Positions 22,590 through 35,600 are shown, counted from the first letter of the stretch. The stretch: 64,000 nucleotides of DNA from Hetaerina americana (GCA_022747635.1 JAKTNV010000001.1:45764446-45828445); one strand, 5' to 3'. The notes: generated by a model from the letters alone, not told the origin. Program-made: numbers and translations.

Positions 22590-23850
22590 GAGAAGTAATT
22601 CGATCCCTTTCTATTCCGAAGAGGGTCGATATATTTCTCTAGGGGATCCTAAACTTAAACAGAGTTGCTCATGTTGAAAATAATAGGGGTTGTCCTTCAG
22701 ATAACGTTCCTTATTTGATTCCCCCAAGAAAACGGAGGAACTAGGAATCAAACAAAATCTCAATTGGAACAGACGCTCAGATTTATAATGATAATCAGAA
22801 ACGGAAACGGGCTGCCGTGTTTTTACAATTTTTCTTGGATGAGAAATCAATGATTGACTGTTTTTGTTTGTTGTTTCATACTGGGACTGATGGATATGGG
22901 AATAATAAAAAGTGTTTTTATTATTTGGAAACGTATATGAGGGTAAGTTTTGGGTCATACCATGTATTGTGCCAATTACCCGATCTCCTTAGTATGCCGT
23001 GTCTGAGAACGTGTTATAAAGTGACTTTAAATTTAAAAAAAAAAGTGGCTGCGAGAGTGACTGTTGAAGGAGATGATGGGAGAGACGTGTTTATTTGGAA
23101 ATGAAGGAAATGGCTGAAAAAAAGACGGCATGTTGACCAAAAGACTGGGTTGGACTTTGATACATAAGAACTCGAGTTTTTTGAATGAAAAAAAAACGTA
23201 ATGGTGCCTATGTGTTTCCGTGCAAATTTAGTGAAAACCGCTGGGAGCTGTTGAAAAGTTATTTGTCGCTCAGTATTCAGCAGTCGTTTTTTATCGTCCG
23301 TCGTTTTTTTCAGGATGAATAATAGAAACCCGTTAGGCTTCCTTGTTTTTTCGTGTTGTTGTTCACTCCAATGGAAGGAATCGCGCGCCCGAGAAGTGCT
23401 ACGTTGAGCGTAATAGGCACATCAAAAGGCGGGAATTGGTTAGGGTTGTTATTCTCTCTGAAGGAAGCTGCGTTCCAAATAAGCGTGCGAGTTCATTTGT
23501 TATCAGGTTTGCAGAGTAAATAGATTATTTTGCTTTGTGCTAGAGCGTCGAGAAAGAGAAGTATAATTTTGAGAAAACGAGACGGAAAGACTTGGTGGAG
23601 TTCCTAGTTCCGACAAGAGAAATGAGGTGGAAGAAGACATTTGGTGCATCATTCCTCGGCGTTTTTTATATGAAAAAGAGTAAAAGAAATGAAGGGATAG
23701 GCCTATGTAGTTCTTCTACGGTTTGTGGTGTGTTCCATTGGCGGATTCCGATAAGAAACCTACCAAATACTGGTATGAACGTTAATCAGAGGCACGCGAT
23801 ATGGTGTTAAATAAAAAGGACGTGGGGAAATAAACTTTATAACATTTTTA
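22590..23850 (+). other. kon: Probable kon 3' UTR with poly(A) signals
   Basis: The sequence after the kon stop has no convincing coding content. Two AATAAA hexamers sit close together at 23810-23815 and 23829-23834 and would fit cleavage at about 23850. No earlier canonical AATAAA stands out except AATAATAAAA near 22902. The true end cannot be fixed without transcript data. Confidence 0.45.
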
Positions 23851-24077
23851 TAAGGAAGACGGTTTGTTAAATGCATTTATCCACTGATAAAAAAAAAACT
23901 CCCGGTCAGTCGAAATTCAGTCATCCCCTGGCGCGTTGTAGCTTGGAGCGATGATCAGAACGGCAAAGTAACTAACACAGTATTTCCGAGTAAATTCACT
24001 TTTTCTGAAAAATAATGAAGAAAGTTGTCAAAATGCACATATTTTAAGTTTTATTCACGAATTTTCATTTAAATTTA

Positions 24078-24091
24078 GTTGCCATGGAAAC
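24078..24091. promoter_or_regulatory. RFX X-box match 1
   Basis: GTTGCCATGGAAAC matches the Drosophila X-box consensus RYYVYY-N(1-3)-RRHRRC with a 2-bp spacer. X-boxes are bound by RFX factors, which drive ciliary genes in animals. The function here is inferred; no associated gene is identified. Confidence 0.45.
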
Positions 24092-24190
24092 GGTCGAAAG
24101 GGGATGATGGACAGTTTTTATTAAGTGCCTCCCCTTTCGCATGACATTGCCGTGAAGAAATCGAAACAGGAATACTAATTGTTGCTGGTG

Positions 24191-24204
24191 ATCGTCATGG
24201 TAAC
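24191..24204. promoter_or_regulatory. RFX X-box match 2
   Basis: ATCGTCATGGTAAC also fits RYYVYY-N2-RRHRRC, 113 bp downstream of the first X-box. A TATATAT at about 24223-24230 follows. A perfect 10-bp inverted repeat (CGAAAGGGGA at 24095, TCCCCTTTCG at 24130) lies between the two. Together they could be a promoter for a gene running to the right, but I find no clear exon. Confidence 0.35.
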
Positions 24205-24274
24205 GCAGACCCTTGTTCAAAGGATATATATGTGAGTGCCTACGAATGAAAGTGTGTGGAATTGAGTGTATAAG

Positions 24275-24592
24275 TCATTTATATTGTAAAATAAAGATGC
24301 TAAGATATTTGCTATTACTATCTTGTTTTCTCAATAGATTTCGGTAGACTGCCAACCGTCCGTCCCGTCCTATTTCCCTCCTCCTTAGAATCAGATTTCC
24401 CATGGCTAATTGCGGCGGGCTGGAAAGCAGAGTCTTGGGAAGCCTGATGTCACTGATGCCAATTGCTTGACTGACACCTCCAGTCCCCGTCTCCATATTT
24501 ATAGGCATATCGTGAATGCTGATTGCATCAAATTCATCAGTCATATATGATTTATATTTGAGTATACTCGTATGTCGCCATATACACATCAA
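24275..24592 (-). CDS. Unrecognised minus-strand ORF, 105 codons (doubtful)
   Basis: An open minus-strand frame with a protein-like middle (around DAISIHDMPINMETGTGG, RLPKTLLSSPPQLAMG and LILRRREIGRDGRLAV). I recognise no family, signal peptide or membrane segment. No clear poly(A) signal or splice site was identified. It may be a chance ORF, a fragment of a transposon or an exon of an unknown gene. Confidence 0.2.
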   Translation of the reverse strand: MMCIWRHTSILKYKSYMTDEFDAISIHDMPINMETGTGGVSQAIGISDIRLPKTLLSSPPQLAMGNLILRRREIGRDGRLAVYRNLLRKQDSNSKYLSIFILQYK

Positions 24593-24599
24593 TCATAGA

Positions 24600-27500
24600 A
24601 GAGTCAAACTTTTCATCAGCTTCTCAAGTTTGGTAAAGATTTTTCTTCGAAATAAGACCGTTTATGATTGTAGGTCATTTTCTAATCAAAGTTGCTATTC
24701 ACATATTCGGGACGGTGGGACTTAGGTCCACCAAAAAATGGGGACTCCAACACGGGAAAGTCGGGGACTTTTGATATTTTGTCCATGACCTCAAGTAGAA
24801 CAACGAAGAGAATAAATTTATATTTCCCTTAAATTTTCTGCTTACTCAAATATTTCTAGGCTTCCATGCTTAGGTGTAATTAGCCGGCGCAACCATGCTG
24901 GTGATAGGAAAGAGGTGGGTGAAGTTCTTCGAAATGTCTTCCTTCTGCCATCGACCGAAAAACCTGCAATTTTCATAAACGGCAGTATCGGCAGTGAAAC
25001 TGTGGACTAAGGAGCATGAATAAAAAGCATCATTCCACCCATTGCGCATACCTTAAGGCTTCCTTCCCGCATCCGTCCCCCAATGTGGCCAAATGCCTCC
25101 CACGTGGATATTCACCTCGATCGCTCGTTTTGACTACCAAATGACGCCCCCTTCCTCCAGCACCCACTTTCCCCCCCTCTCGGAGTACCCTCCCCTGCAG
25201 CCCATTTGCTTCGAACGCCGGTGTTCGACTCGTGTTTAGGGAAAACCGCCACTCAGGGCACTTGTCGACTCAAATAACATTCTTCGGAATTAGGAGTGGT
25301 GGCGAGGTGAGAGGGGAAGCTCCGAAAAGGCGACGGCTACACCAGTGTGGAGGGAGAGAGATCACCTCACGGTGCCCTCCCTAATGAAGCAGATACCTAA
25401 TTCCCTATCAGACGTCGTCGACATCAGTTCCGCACCGGCATCTGCATTGAAACACGAGATTCCTGTCGATAGGGCATGGAAATCAAAGGACTCGGGCGGG
25501 CGCATGCACTGCGTTCCGGGCTCGCTGCCGCAGCGTTCCTTCCGATGAGAGAGGGAGAGAGCTGGCTCCAAATTAGTTTTCCTTAGCTTGGTCTTTCCCT
25601 TGGAGAAAGACCGTTTGTGTGAGCGAAATGCTCCACGGTTTACGAAACATAATACATTCGCACATTCGTTTACCTCGTGTTACGCATTTACATACCATCA
25701 CCACTGCCGTATATATGTATATACATGTATTTATTCTCCTATCCTTTGCAGTAACTTGAAAGTAATCGTCGATCAGCAGTTAATAAACTGATGAGATGAT
25801 CTATATCGTTTTCATTTGAAATGAAGAATTGATTACATTTCATGTTTATTTTTTTTACTTAAATAGGCTGTTTCAACCGTAAAATATGTATGCGAGCAAG
25901 TGAAATTGGATAGCGATTTATTTGTCAGCCAGCGTAATGTTTGTCTTCGTGACCTCTGCTGTGTAATCAAATACGGTTGAGGATGTGACCTAAAGACCTT
26001 TTTTGCAGATATTGTGTGTGTCGTGGGGTAATTCTGATTTTATCTACGGTTCGATATGGCCTCAGCATTTGGAGAATTTAAAATGGCAAATTGTCAATCT
26101 CACAAGAGGACAAAATGACCACCCATGATTGCACACAAGCCTCTGAATTGAAACATCCTAATTCAAGTTCACTTTCAAAATTCGATAACTATAAATAAAA
26201 AAGTAAGTATGCGTACTGTTTACTCCAAATTGTCTATTGAAAATAATTAAAATATTTCGTGCAAAAAGAAACTTTATTTCACCATGTTTATCGGGATTCC
26301 TTTTTAAAAACGATAGTTTATACAGCCACTCATGCCCATGGAACGTGTATGTTCTGCATTCCTCATGCTATTCAATTCTGTTACTCCCCTGTGGACTCTT
26401 GGTCCAAAAATTAACTTTTGTTTAAACTTTCTCATCATATCACGTGCATCGATATAAAAAATATTATACCAAATGAAGTTTTAACTCGCATTTTCCCAGA
26501 TTCGCCATATAGCACAGATTGATTCCCGCTAAGAAACAAATCCCTTGAGCCACGTCTGTTGTACGCTGCAACTCTAATGGGTGCAACAGCATTATGTGAA
26601 GCGTTGAAAGAAGTTTTATTATTACTTTAAAACATATTTCTTATAACCAGTTTTAATTTTCAGTAAAATAATTAGGCTATTAAATGTTTATTATGTGGCA
26701 TTTATGGAAATCAGCAGAGCTATTGACTTGCGCCTCAGTTCCTATGTGGATATCTCAGACTAGCAATTACAATTTCTGAGCATCGTTATGACCTGTTTAA
26801 AAGCAAACATTTCCATTAATATTCAGATGCCAGCTGTAGCAACAAACGAATTCCAAAACAGTAGAAAGAAAGAAAAATCAAATGAAACACATGGTGCCAA
26901 AAACGCGTACAGTATTTCAGTCATTCCCTTCGCAATCGCCACCGTATGATACGCGCGTGCAATGTTTATTTTCCCTAATCCTCGTCCCTCCGCTCGAATC
27001 ACTTTATCGTCCAATGCTCGCTTTAACACGTGGGGGTCGGTACAAAACGAACGCACAAATGATCTCTCGTTAACATCAGATTATAGCTTATGGGGGCATT
27101 ATGCCTGAATTACACGGAGGGAACCCTGAGTTCAAATTGAGCGAGCGATTCAATATCAAAACCCTGCCCCCAAAGCTGCCAACCCATGAATAGATTCCCT
27201 TTCAACATCGTCATAGAAATCCCCATTTACCTAGCTCGCGTGCGATCCGATTATCTAAGTGATCAATCCCCGTATTATCTCTGCGTCAGGGTCAGAGGAG
27301 GATCGTCGTTCACGCGACTGAGATAAATGCGAATGTTCCAACGGACACTTCGAAGCTAATAATTCGGGATGATTGGCGGGTATTTTGCTGCGGATTGTGC
27401 TCAAGGTGTATGACAATGTCATCATTTTCTCATAAGGGGTTTTCCAGATGGCCTGCATAAAACCCTTTGAGCCCTGCTTCATTTTATGATCAGTACACAC

Positions 27501-28620
27501 GCATAATGCTCTTGAGCTCGAGTTGAGCCCATGCGGCCTCACGGTCTCGTGCTAAAAACTTTTTCACGGTCTTGTGCTTAAACGATTTTCAGGTGTACAT
27601 TGTTTGATAAATCATTAACCCACACCACTCAGAACTGTATTTACAGCAGGTTTACTTCAGTCCGGAAATAATTCAGGAATAACAGTAGCTGTTAATTCCC
27701 GGGAAATCAGTTAGAGCCTATTCTACTCTTGACTCCAACACTATCACACACTTCGCCTGGTGCCTTCACACTGTTTAATACACAAAAAGAATGTATTTAC
27801 AGCATACTTAGTTCGCATGTAAGTCAACCTTAAGTCAAATTAAATGATACACTTCACGTAATGCTGTTGAGAATATATTTCTCATTAACATTTTCACATT
27901 TTATCTTCAAGTTAGAGTATTTCGCCTTGAGTTCATTGAGGTTTGACGTAGTTGAAATAATTTTCCCGTAAAAACAAATATTATTATTTATCCTTAGTTG
28001 CAATAAATTAATCTATAAAGGGTAAAATTATTTCTTGGATAGCTTTGAATTAACTTTTTAAGATCCAATTGCGGGCAATTTTCCGTCTAATACAACGAAT
28101 AGATAAGGAGATTGTGTCAAGTGTGAGAGTTAGCTAAATTCATCGGCTGTTCTTTCAGTCATTCAAATCGCCGCTCACATGACAAGTGACATCATGGGTG
28201 GCCGAAATGAAAAAATAGCAGCGCATTTTTTCGATTACCCGAGACATTTGTTTACAATTTGGTTCCAGAAAATGTTTTGATTTCCTATCATCATCTGCAG
28301 GTTATCCTCCAGTTCAAAAAGCTCAATATCATTTGTTTTCTCTGAAATCTTTTATTATGAAAAAAACATTGGCAGAAAATCTACATTATAGTAATAGAAT
28401 TACTCAGCCTTTTCATGAAATTACTTGAGTCCGGATTCAATCACCTGAAAGAAAAGACAATACCTGGTGAGTAGCTGATCATTGTATGCAAACCATAACT
28501 TTATCATTGTATGCTCTCTCTATTCGCCTGCTTACACCAACCCTATAATCATGACATAGAATAGGATCCAGGGCCACCAATCATGACAACGAAACTTGAA
28601 TGAAGTTGAACCGCAAGCCA
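24600..28620. other. Intergenic, no gene recognised
   Basis: A mixed stretch. GC content rises between about 24880 and 25560 and again around 26.9-27.5 kb, where short overlapping ORFs occur on both strands without recognisable domains. I see no splice pattern, RNA gene or named repeat. Confidence 0.5.
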
Positions 28621-28624
28621 AAAC

Positions 28625-28960
28625 AGGTAACAATGGCTGCACAGTTTGCAACATGCACCAACGAAGAACAACGTTCTGTCATACATTTCCTGAGCAGTGA
28701 AGGTACGAAATCTATTAACATCCATCGGCAAACGAAAGTATGGTATGGTGAGATATGTGTATCACTGCAGTATGCGTGCGCTTGTAGCTGGAAGTTCAGA
28801 AATTGCGTGATTTCTGTGGCAGAAGCTCCCTGTCCAGGTCAGGCACACCATATTGTGACACCTGAGTCTAGCCATTGGGATGGATAGTCACCATGTAACA
28901 GTGGATAAAAGAGCTGATTATGGGTGCCATAATAGGGTAGTTGTGTGAATTGATCCCGCC
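28625..28960 (+). mobile_element. Decayed mariner transposase, N-terminal fragment
   Basis: The plus-strand frame reads MAAQFATCTNEEQRSVIHFL, then SEGTKSINIHRQTKVWYGE and APCPGQAHHIVTPES. This matches the layout of the first helix-turn-helix and linker of mariner transposases (EEQR...IRFL.SEG...IHR.L...YG). The frame breaks after about 28887. In a shifted frame HHVTVDKRADYG may correspond to the RRVTV-type start of the second helix-turn-helix. No inverted repeats were found, so it is an old fragment. Confidence 0.7.
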
Positions 28961-28969
28961 ATTCCTAAA

Positions 28970-29600
28970 TCTGCGGCTAACGCAATATAGTCTAGCTGAT
29001 ATCTTCCTGAATACCCGGACATTTTCCATGTATACCAACAGCTTTTATGGTGCTCAAACAATGTATCCGTTATGATTAATTCTTGTCTTCTGCAGAACTC
29101 TATTGCTTCCTCCCCGCGGTCATTCCTTGTTCCTAAACCGTAGTGCCCACCTCACTGCGATCTCTTCCTTTGTCTACCATTGCGTTCCAGTCCCCCATCA
29201 CTATCAAATGTTTCCCTCCAGGAACACCGGTAATTATGGCCTCTAACAGATCTTAAGCTCGATAGATTTCTTTTTCCCTATGGTTGCTTGGTGGTATGTA
29301 TGCCTGATCAATGACCAAGCTCGTCGGTTCCGCTTTTACTTCTACTTATGATATACTGTAAGCCGCTAGCTCTTTGTTTGCCCCTCTTCTTCCTACTTTC
29401 TTTTGATATTATTGCTACCCCTCAATGGCTATCTTACCATCCTCTGCATATTAGTCTATAACAATCACTCAAGTAATATCCGCTACCCATCCATCTCAAC
29501 TCGCACTACCCTAAAACAACTATATTTCCTCTCTCCAATTGACTCTGCCTCTTTTTAATTTCTCCCTCGCTAGTTTTCCTTCAGTCCACTTCAGCTTTTC
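28970..29600 (-). mobile_element. LINE fragment, endonuclease region, same family as 53830-56960
   Basis: Long stretches match the LINE at 55.88-56.45 kb in the same orientation, for example ctccccgcggtcattcc, cctaaaccgtagt and catcactatcaaat, with scattered differences. In the intact element this part codes for the APE-type endonuclease. No open frame remains here. The ends are approximate. Confidence 0.75.
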
Positions 29601-29884
29601 AATCCTTCCATGCCATCCGCCGCAATTTCTCATTTTTACTATTTTTCATTTCCACCGTCTCATGATCTCTGGTCATCTCTGTTTCTTCCCCTAATTGTTT
29701 GCCTCTTCCTGGCATGCTCCCTGCACGCTTCATGCAGTGGCTATATGTTTATTTTGGGATTGCCGCCCTTGTGGCTTATCCCAATAAGGGGTGTTTTCGA
29801 CAAGCGACTTTACCTATTTGTTTTGCTGATTAACACTTCAGCATTTTTTGTTTTAATAATTAATTAATTTTAATAGGTATTTAT

Positions 29885-30196
29885 TCAACTATCTCGGCGT
29901 CTTGCCTTGGGTAGTGGTTGGTCGCTGTCGTCTTCTGTAATTGCCCTTGGTCTTTTATGGACATCCCATTTCTTTGAAACTGTATTTTTCCCAATATTTC
30001 GGAGAATTTCGTCATCTTTTGTTTCATGTTTTTTGTAGAAATTGATTGCTTTGTTTTTAATGTATTTGTCAATTTCTAATATTCCGGCCGTTGAGTAAAG
30101 GTCCTTCTCAGGGTAGTTGTTTGGTAAACGAAAGATCATTTTGAGGGTTTTCTTTTCAAATCGATTAAATTGTAATTTTGCTGTCACATTCGCCAT
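29885..30196 (-). pseudogene. C-terminal end of jockey-like LINE ORF
   Basis: An open frame of 103 codons continuing the reverse transcriptase ORF after the frameshift. It shows KLQFNRFEKKTLKMIFRLPN, the usual pattern after the RT thumb in jockey elements, then KYIKNKAINFYKK. It ends in a basic tail (PLPKARRRDS) just before the 3' end of the element. Confidence 0.75.
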
Positions 30197-30713
30197 TCCT
30201 GCCCATGCCGTACTGGCGTATGTGACAATGGGTCTTATGCATGCTGTGTATATTAAGTTTTAATTTCCTATCTACATTTCCTGATCTGAGCAGGTATGAA
30301 AGGCCTGCTCTGCTACCAGCTGCTTTGAGAATTGTTTTTCTTATGTGTGGGACGAAGTGCAACACTGTGTCTAAAGTAACTCCTAGGTATAGCGCCGTGT
30401 CTTTCCATTGGATTGGATTTCCCTCGATGTTTAAGGGATCTACGTAGTCTATAGTTCTTCGGGAGAAGATTACTGCTTGCGTCTCTACTGGGTTTAAGTC
30501 GATCCTCCACTCTCTGTACCATTTTGCCAGCTTGTTAACTGCATCTTGTAAGTATTTTGCTGCGTATTTAGCCTGAACGCTTCGGCAGATAATGGCTGCA
30601 TCATCAGCATAGAGAGCTAACATAGTATTCCCATTTTTTCCTATATTAGGGACATCTGCCGTAAATATATTAAAAAGGAACGGACCAAGAACTGATCCCT
30701 GTGCACGCTTCAT
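30165..30713 (-). pseudogene. Reverse transcriptase, palm and thumb part (jockey-like)
   Basis: An open frame of 182 codons. It shows QGSVLGPFLFNIFTADVP (RT block before the active site), the catalytic LYADDAA, WRIDLNPVETQAVIFS and the YLGVTLD block. This order is that of the jockey clade. The last ~25 codons are out of frame relative to the conserved thumb/C-terminal region, which continues in the ORF at 29885-30196. The finger part and the endonuclease are lost by truncation. Confidence 0.88.
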
Positions 30714-30720
30714 TGTGTGC

Positions 30721-33700
30721 CCTCTCCTAACTCAAAATCCCAAGGACTCAGAATAGTAACCTCGGTTGCCAGAATAGACGTATTGGAATTTTCGAAAGGC
30801 GTCACCCGTGGATCCGTTAAAACGCAAGCATGATCTAATCCAACCCGCCTCTCGAGAATAAATACTCCTACCGTTCCTACCGCATTTCACCCTCACCCGA
30901 GAGAAAGAATTTTGGAGGGATTGAGACGTAGGCCCGCATCGCCACCTCTCGCGTGACGAGTGAAACACTCACTCAATGGTTTACTGCCCTTCTAGTGAGA
31001 CGGTGAGTGTAAGAAGGGCTGGCTTTACTTCGGATAGCCGTGGAAAGGTAGGTGCATATCAGATGTCCTCAATAGTTCGAGAACTGGAAATTGTAATTCT
31101 GAACGTCTAGGGAAAACAATTTAGCGATGTGTAAGAGAGCTTAATTCTCAATAAATCTATTTTTTGTTCTTCTTTTTCACGGGTTTTACTCGAAAGAGAC
31201 GAACAGAACTACACAAGTGACTAAATTGAAAATTTCGGAGAAATGGAATCAGAGATGACTCCGAGGGACACTGGTGAGTAAATTGCACTCTTTAGTAACT
31301 GTAGTAGTTTATCATAAGATATTGTCCTAACTTTTTGCCCGTGAATACAATTAGAGGCAGACTACACCTTAAATGTGACTATCTTTCCCGAGTACTCAAC
31401 CTAACATTTTCACCTTGTCGATTCCTCACTACCTCCTCCCTCTCGCAAACTAAAGTGATGGTCACTTGTTTCCAAGTAGATCTTGTACCTGCGACTCTAG
31501 TAGTGGATTTATCCCTCGAGAGGCATTCTTTATTCTACGACCGCGTCTAAAATTTTAATGATTTTTGGTGTGGTATGGGTAAAACCTAATAATGTTAACA
31601 TGGTCTAATTAGATTTGAAGAATGCAGAACGAATGATACTGACTAACACATTTTAGGCTCTTCATCGTGGCAATTAAGGAGTAGAATTTTACTTTTATCA
31701 ATCGAACGATAGAAAATAAATTTCGTAAGGAACTCTTAAAACGATAACATTCTATATTTCGAAGAAATCTACCTTGAATGGACACCAAACCCTAATTCCG
31801 GATCCAGTTCCACCCCATGCTTTGAAGGTACTACCTTAATACCATCGTTCTTCAGGTAGTTTTGTGTGGGATTCCGTCTTCAAGTAGTTTTCCTCAAAAT
31901 GCCCGCTCTCTCTCTTTTCCGGATCTTTTTTCCGAAATCAACGGTTTCTGGCATTGAAGAATGCGATCGCGAATGAACACTTCATTATCGCGTTCGGTTT
32001 GGCGTCCACTCTTTTGTGTTGCCAACGCATAAATTAGAATAGGCCAAGCAACCAAAGTGAGAGTAGTGTGCTATACGAATATAGTCACGGTAGTACGAAG
32101 AATCGGACTGTCAGGGCTCGGCAGAAGAAAGACAGAAGGCCCGAAGGGGCAGGGCGATCTCGAATAAGTTACCTCGGCGACACTCGTCTCCTTACAATAA
32201 GCGACGGAGCCTGCTTTTCCATTTACTCTCGTCCCTCGCTTGCTCGTTTCCCATCTTAATCCTTTCTTTTTGACAACTGCTCACAGTACGAGTTTGCCAA
32301 ATGGTGCAATTGAGGTTCAAGTACGGTTTCATTGAGATTTAAATGAGACAGCGCCATTCCACCCGAGTTTACCTAATTCCACGCGGAGCCCAACGCAGTC
32401 GGGTACGATCGAACTCAATTCAGACGGCTGTGGTGATTATTTGTACGAAATCCAAATGTAAAATTTGTTTAAAGTCCTGCAAATCGTTCGGCATACTTGG
32501 TTGAGGCCTAACCGCTCGAAAACACGCCACCGACCCATCCCGAAAATGCCGAGGAGAGGAAATGGCAACCGCTCCTGGAAAGAGACTGGAATCCCAGTCC
32601 AACGGGGCCGAACACACACTCGATATTACCCAGTTGGGACTCGACCGTGGGGTATCAGACTGGCTCGTGTGCAGACGAAAGCCATCGGGATTAGATGCAT
32701 CACAGTGAATGCAATATAGCTGCGAGATGGGAAAGACGGCAGCCCTTTGTTATGGTTGTCACCTACTAGACATCATCAGAGTTGTCGGGGGAAAAAATTC
32801 TTTTGTTCAATATGTCGATAGAGAAAAAGGGTTGGTCCATAGCATTGCCTGTAGAATATTTATTCCCAGGGATATGAAAAGAGAAAGTTGCTCTAGTGAT
32901 GCCTTAAATCGATTGTATACATTGTTTCTCTAAACGTGAACGCCCCCTTATGTTATCTTTTAATCTCCTTTTCATTTCTGGAATATAAATTCACACATTT
33001 CCAATATGTTCATGCACTTAAAAAAGCATTTATACGGGGAACGCTGAATAGCTTTTAATAAATCCAAATAAATGTCATTTCCCGTCATCGCGTTTGCATA
33101 TTACCAATTCAAATTTATACTCAGCGGAATCTCGATGCGAATAACTTCACTGTCGGGTATCCTATCGCACGTTTTTCATACCCCAAGGTCCAGTCTATGA
33201 TGTTTATCCGAGTCTGTGCAGACCCAGCTGGAGCTGGAATGTGCCAAGGAGATAACCCCGATCAGCAAGACCCAATGGCCCAAACGCTGATACACTTCCA
33301 TCTGAAGGCGAGTCTACCCGTCCTAAATGCTAGGCAACGCTCGCCCCATACTACCTGTGGTTTCGATTGAGTATCTATGCAGATATTTTAAGCCTCTACT
33401 GGCGTTTCATTTTATAAGTTTCTATGGTAGATATCTGCACATATATTATACAAATCAGAACAGCTTCTATTGATTGTGTTAACACATTAAATCCGAATGA
33501 AAGTTTATATTTTGATTGTCTTTTATCCTTTTTTATTCCCACTGTGATGCTATTCCCAGCATATGTGTCTACACCTGTTAGAGTTTGTGGATATCATTAT
33601 ACTACATACATCCTTTTGGCCGAGTCATTTTCCTCTTCCTTGATGCAACTTTATAGTCAGAGAAAATGATTCCATTTTATATGCTAAACATTTCAGCTAA

Positions 33701-34680
33701 AGTCATTTTGCACCTAAATAATGCCCTCCTCCATCACAGGGTAAGATGCCACATTCTTATTAATCCTAGTTTTAGGAAAGAAGGCAAAACAGGCCATCGA
33801 GGGCTGTAGAGTTCATTGCCACTAATGAAAATATAGTTGCAAGTGATTAATTTCGGAGAGGATAATTCCATTATTAACATTTTTCAAACACATCACTAGG
33901 TTTTATCATGCTTGTCATCTTTATTTCATGTAGAAGGAAAAACTGAATAATACCTTATGATATTTGTGCTTTAGCTGTAAAATGTTATATATGCCTCTTT
34001 GAGTATCTCTGTCTTATACAAAGATCATCCTTACAGTGCCAGAATTAAATTTTAAGATCTTAATTTTGACAGAATGTCATTCCTTATTACAGGCAAAGAA
34101 AATTGATATTTTACCAGTGTATGCCTTGAAATAGTCATTATTTCCACTGCACAATTTGTATCAGCAGCATTAATTTTTATTAGTTATCCTTTGTGGAGTT
34201 TTTTTGTGTAATCTTGACTATTGGGTCACCTTGTTTAAACTAATTTGAAGGATATGTGATATTTTTGAATTATAATAAATAATTTTGCTGCTCATGAATG
34301 CATTCATTAATTGAAAATATTACTCTTCTATGTAAAAAAATTACAATTTGCAACAAATTCATAATTGAATGTCTACCGTTAAATATCGTACACTGTACAG
34401 TTTTTGTGCCCTCTTGTTTCTATCAAATTATGGTTAACATTTTTTCAACTATAAAGCAGTCGTTTTTAATAGCAATTAAAAAAACATTAATTAAGTTTTG
34501 TGCATACCAATTAATTCCAATGGTAACCTTCTATTTCAATGGTTTGTTTTGTTTGAAGGGGTACACATGCATATGAAACTCATACAAACCTGTTAATACT
34601 GTTTATAGCAGGTATAAGTAATTATGGTTGCTCTTGACATTTTTATTATAAAATAACAAAAGTGACTATTACTGCCACAG
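30721..34680. other. Intergenic, no gene recognised
   Basis: GC-moderate patches at 30.75-31.05 and 32.0-32.7 kb carry short ORFs on both strands without recognisable domains. The rest is AT-rich. No RNA gene or named repeat was seen. Confidence 0.5.
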
Positions 34681-34689
34681 TTTTGGATA

Positions 34690-35600
34690 GACCTTGGCCT
34701 ACATGACTGTTTTATATTCCACCCTGCTCTGCACTTCTGCTTCAATCCTTTCCAGGATTACTAATTCTTTTCCTGTTACCCTTCCCAATTTCTTAACATA
34801 CTTTTCTTTATTATTCATCAACTTGCGACAATCACTTAATGCCCTCCTTCATCAACTCCCTATGTCTTCTTAATAGTTGTACCACCAACTTTCATCACCT
34901 CTATCCCATTTTATGCTTAGTCAATCTTTCTATCCTTCTCAAGGTATTTTCATGCTGTTTTGATGCCTGTTCCCTTTCCTGAAAGACCAGGGTTCTTGAG
35001 ATTCCATGGTTTGGACCACTAGGCTTCATATTAATATGCTTTTCACTTATGTCTGTATTTCCTAGAAAGTGATTTCCTATCAATTTACATCTAACATCCA
35101 TGCCCACTACACAATTTCTTGGCCTTTTTCAATTTCTCCCAGCTGCTTGCCATTACCCTCCAGTATGCAATTCTACAAAGAGACTTTTCCTCTTCATCCT
35201 GCTTGTTGCCTCCATTTCAAAAATAAATTGTAAATCAATGTTTTCACCAATATTTTGCCCACACCTTAGTTTAAAATGCTAGTCATCCACTAACTCCTCT
35301 TTGTAAAAGTTTCTTAGCCTGCCATAATTCTTATTTTAATGTGTTTATAACTTTGATCCTCCATGTTCAAAAAATTTTCAAGATAGATGGACTCTTCTCC
35401 CTACAGTTGTTCATGTTGCCCAATTTTAGTGTTCAACTTAGCCTTCCTATTCCTCATGAACCTCATTTGCTTCTTTTAATTTACCCTGATTCTCATCCCA
35501 TGCCTGTCATATTGATTTAGTAATGTGATCAACATTGATTATATATCCTTAAGATGACACTATACAAAGCTTGATCATCAAAAAATCTGATTTTATGATT
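34690..35600 (-). mobile_element. Decayed LINE fragments
   Basis: On the minus strand a short piece reads IRFFDDQAL (nt about 35555-35590), corresponding to the FADDQAL catalytic block of the LINE at 54.1-54.9 kb. The neighbouring sequence (35.36-35.55 kb) also aligns loosely with that element, for example tctcatcccatgcctgtca. Further left, around 34.75-34.92 kb, are pieces resembling the linker between endonuclease and RT. It has many stops and is old; order and ends are uncertain. Confidence 0.5.

Larger units (their letters stand above)
29870..30720 (-). mobile_element. 5'-truncated jockey-like LINE
   Basis: Non-LTR retrotransposon 3' end on the minus strand. It starts within the reverse transcriptase, at the motif QGSVLGPFLFNIF, and reaches the end of the ORF at 29885. 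An AT-rich 3' end follows near 29870. One frameshift near 30250 separates the two open parts. Truncation at the 5' end is typical of LINE insertion by target-primed reverse transcription. Confidence 0.88.
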
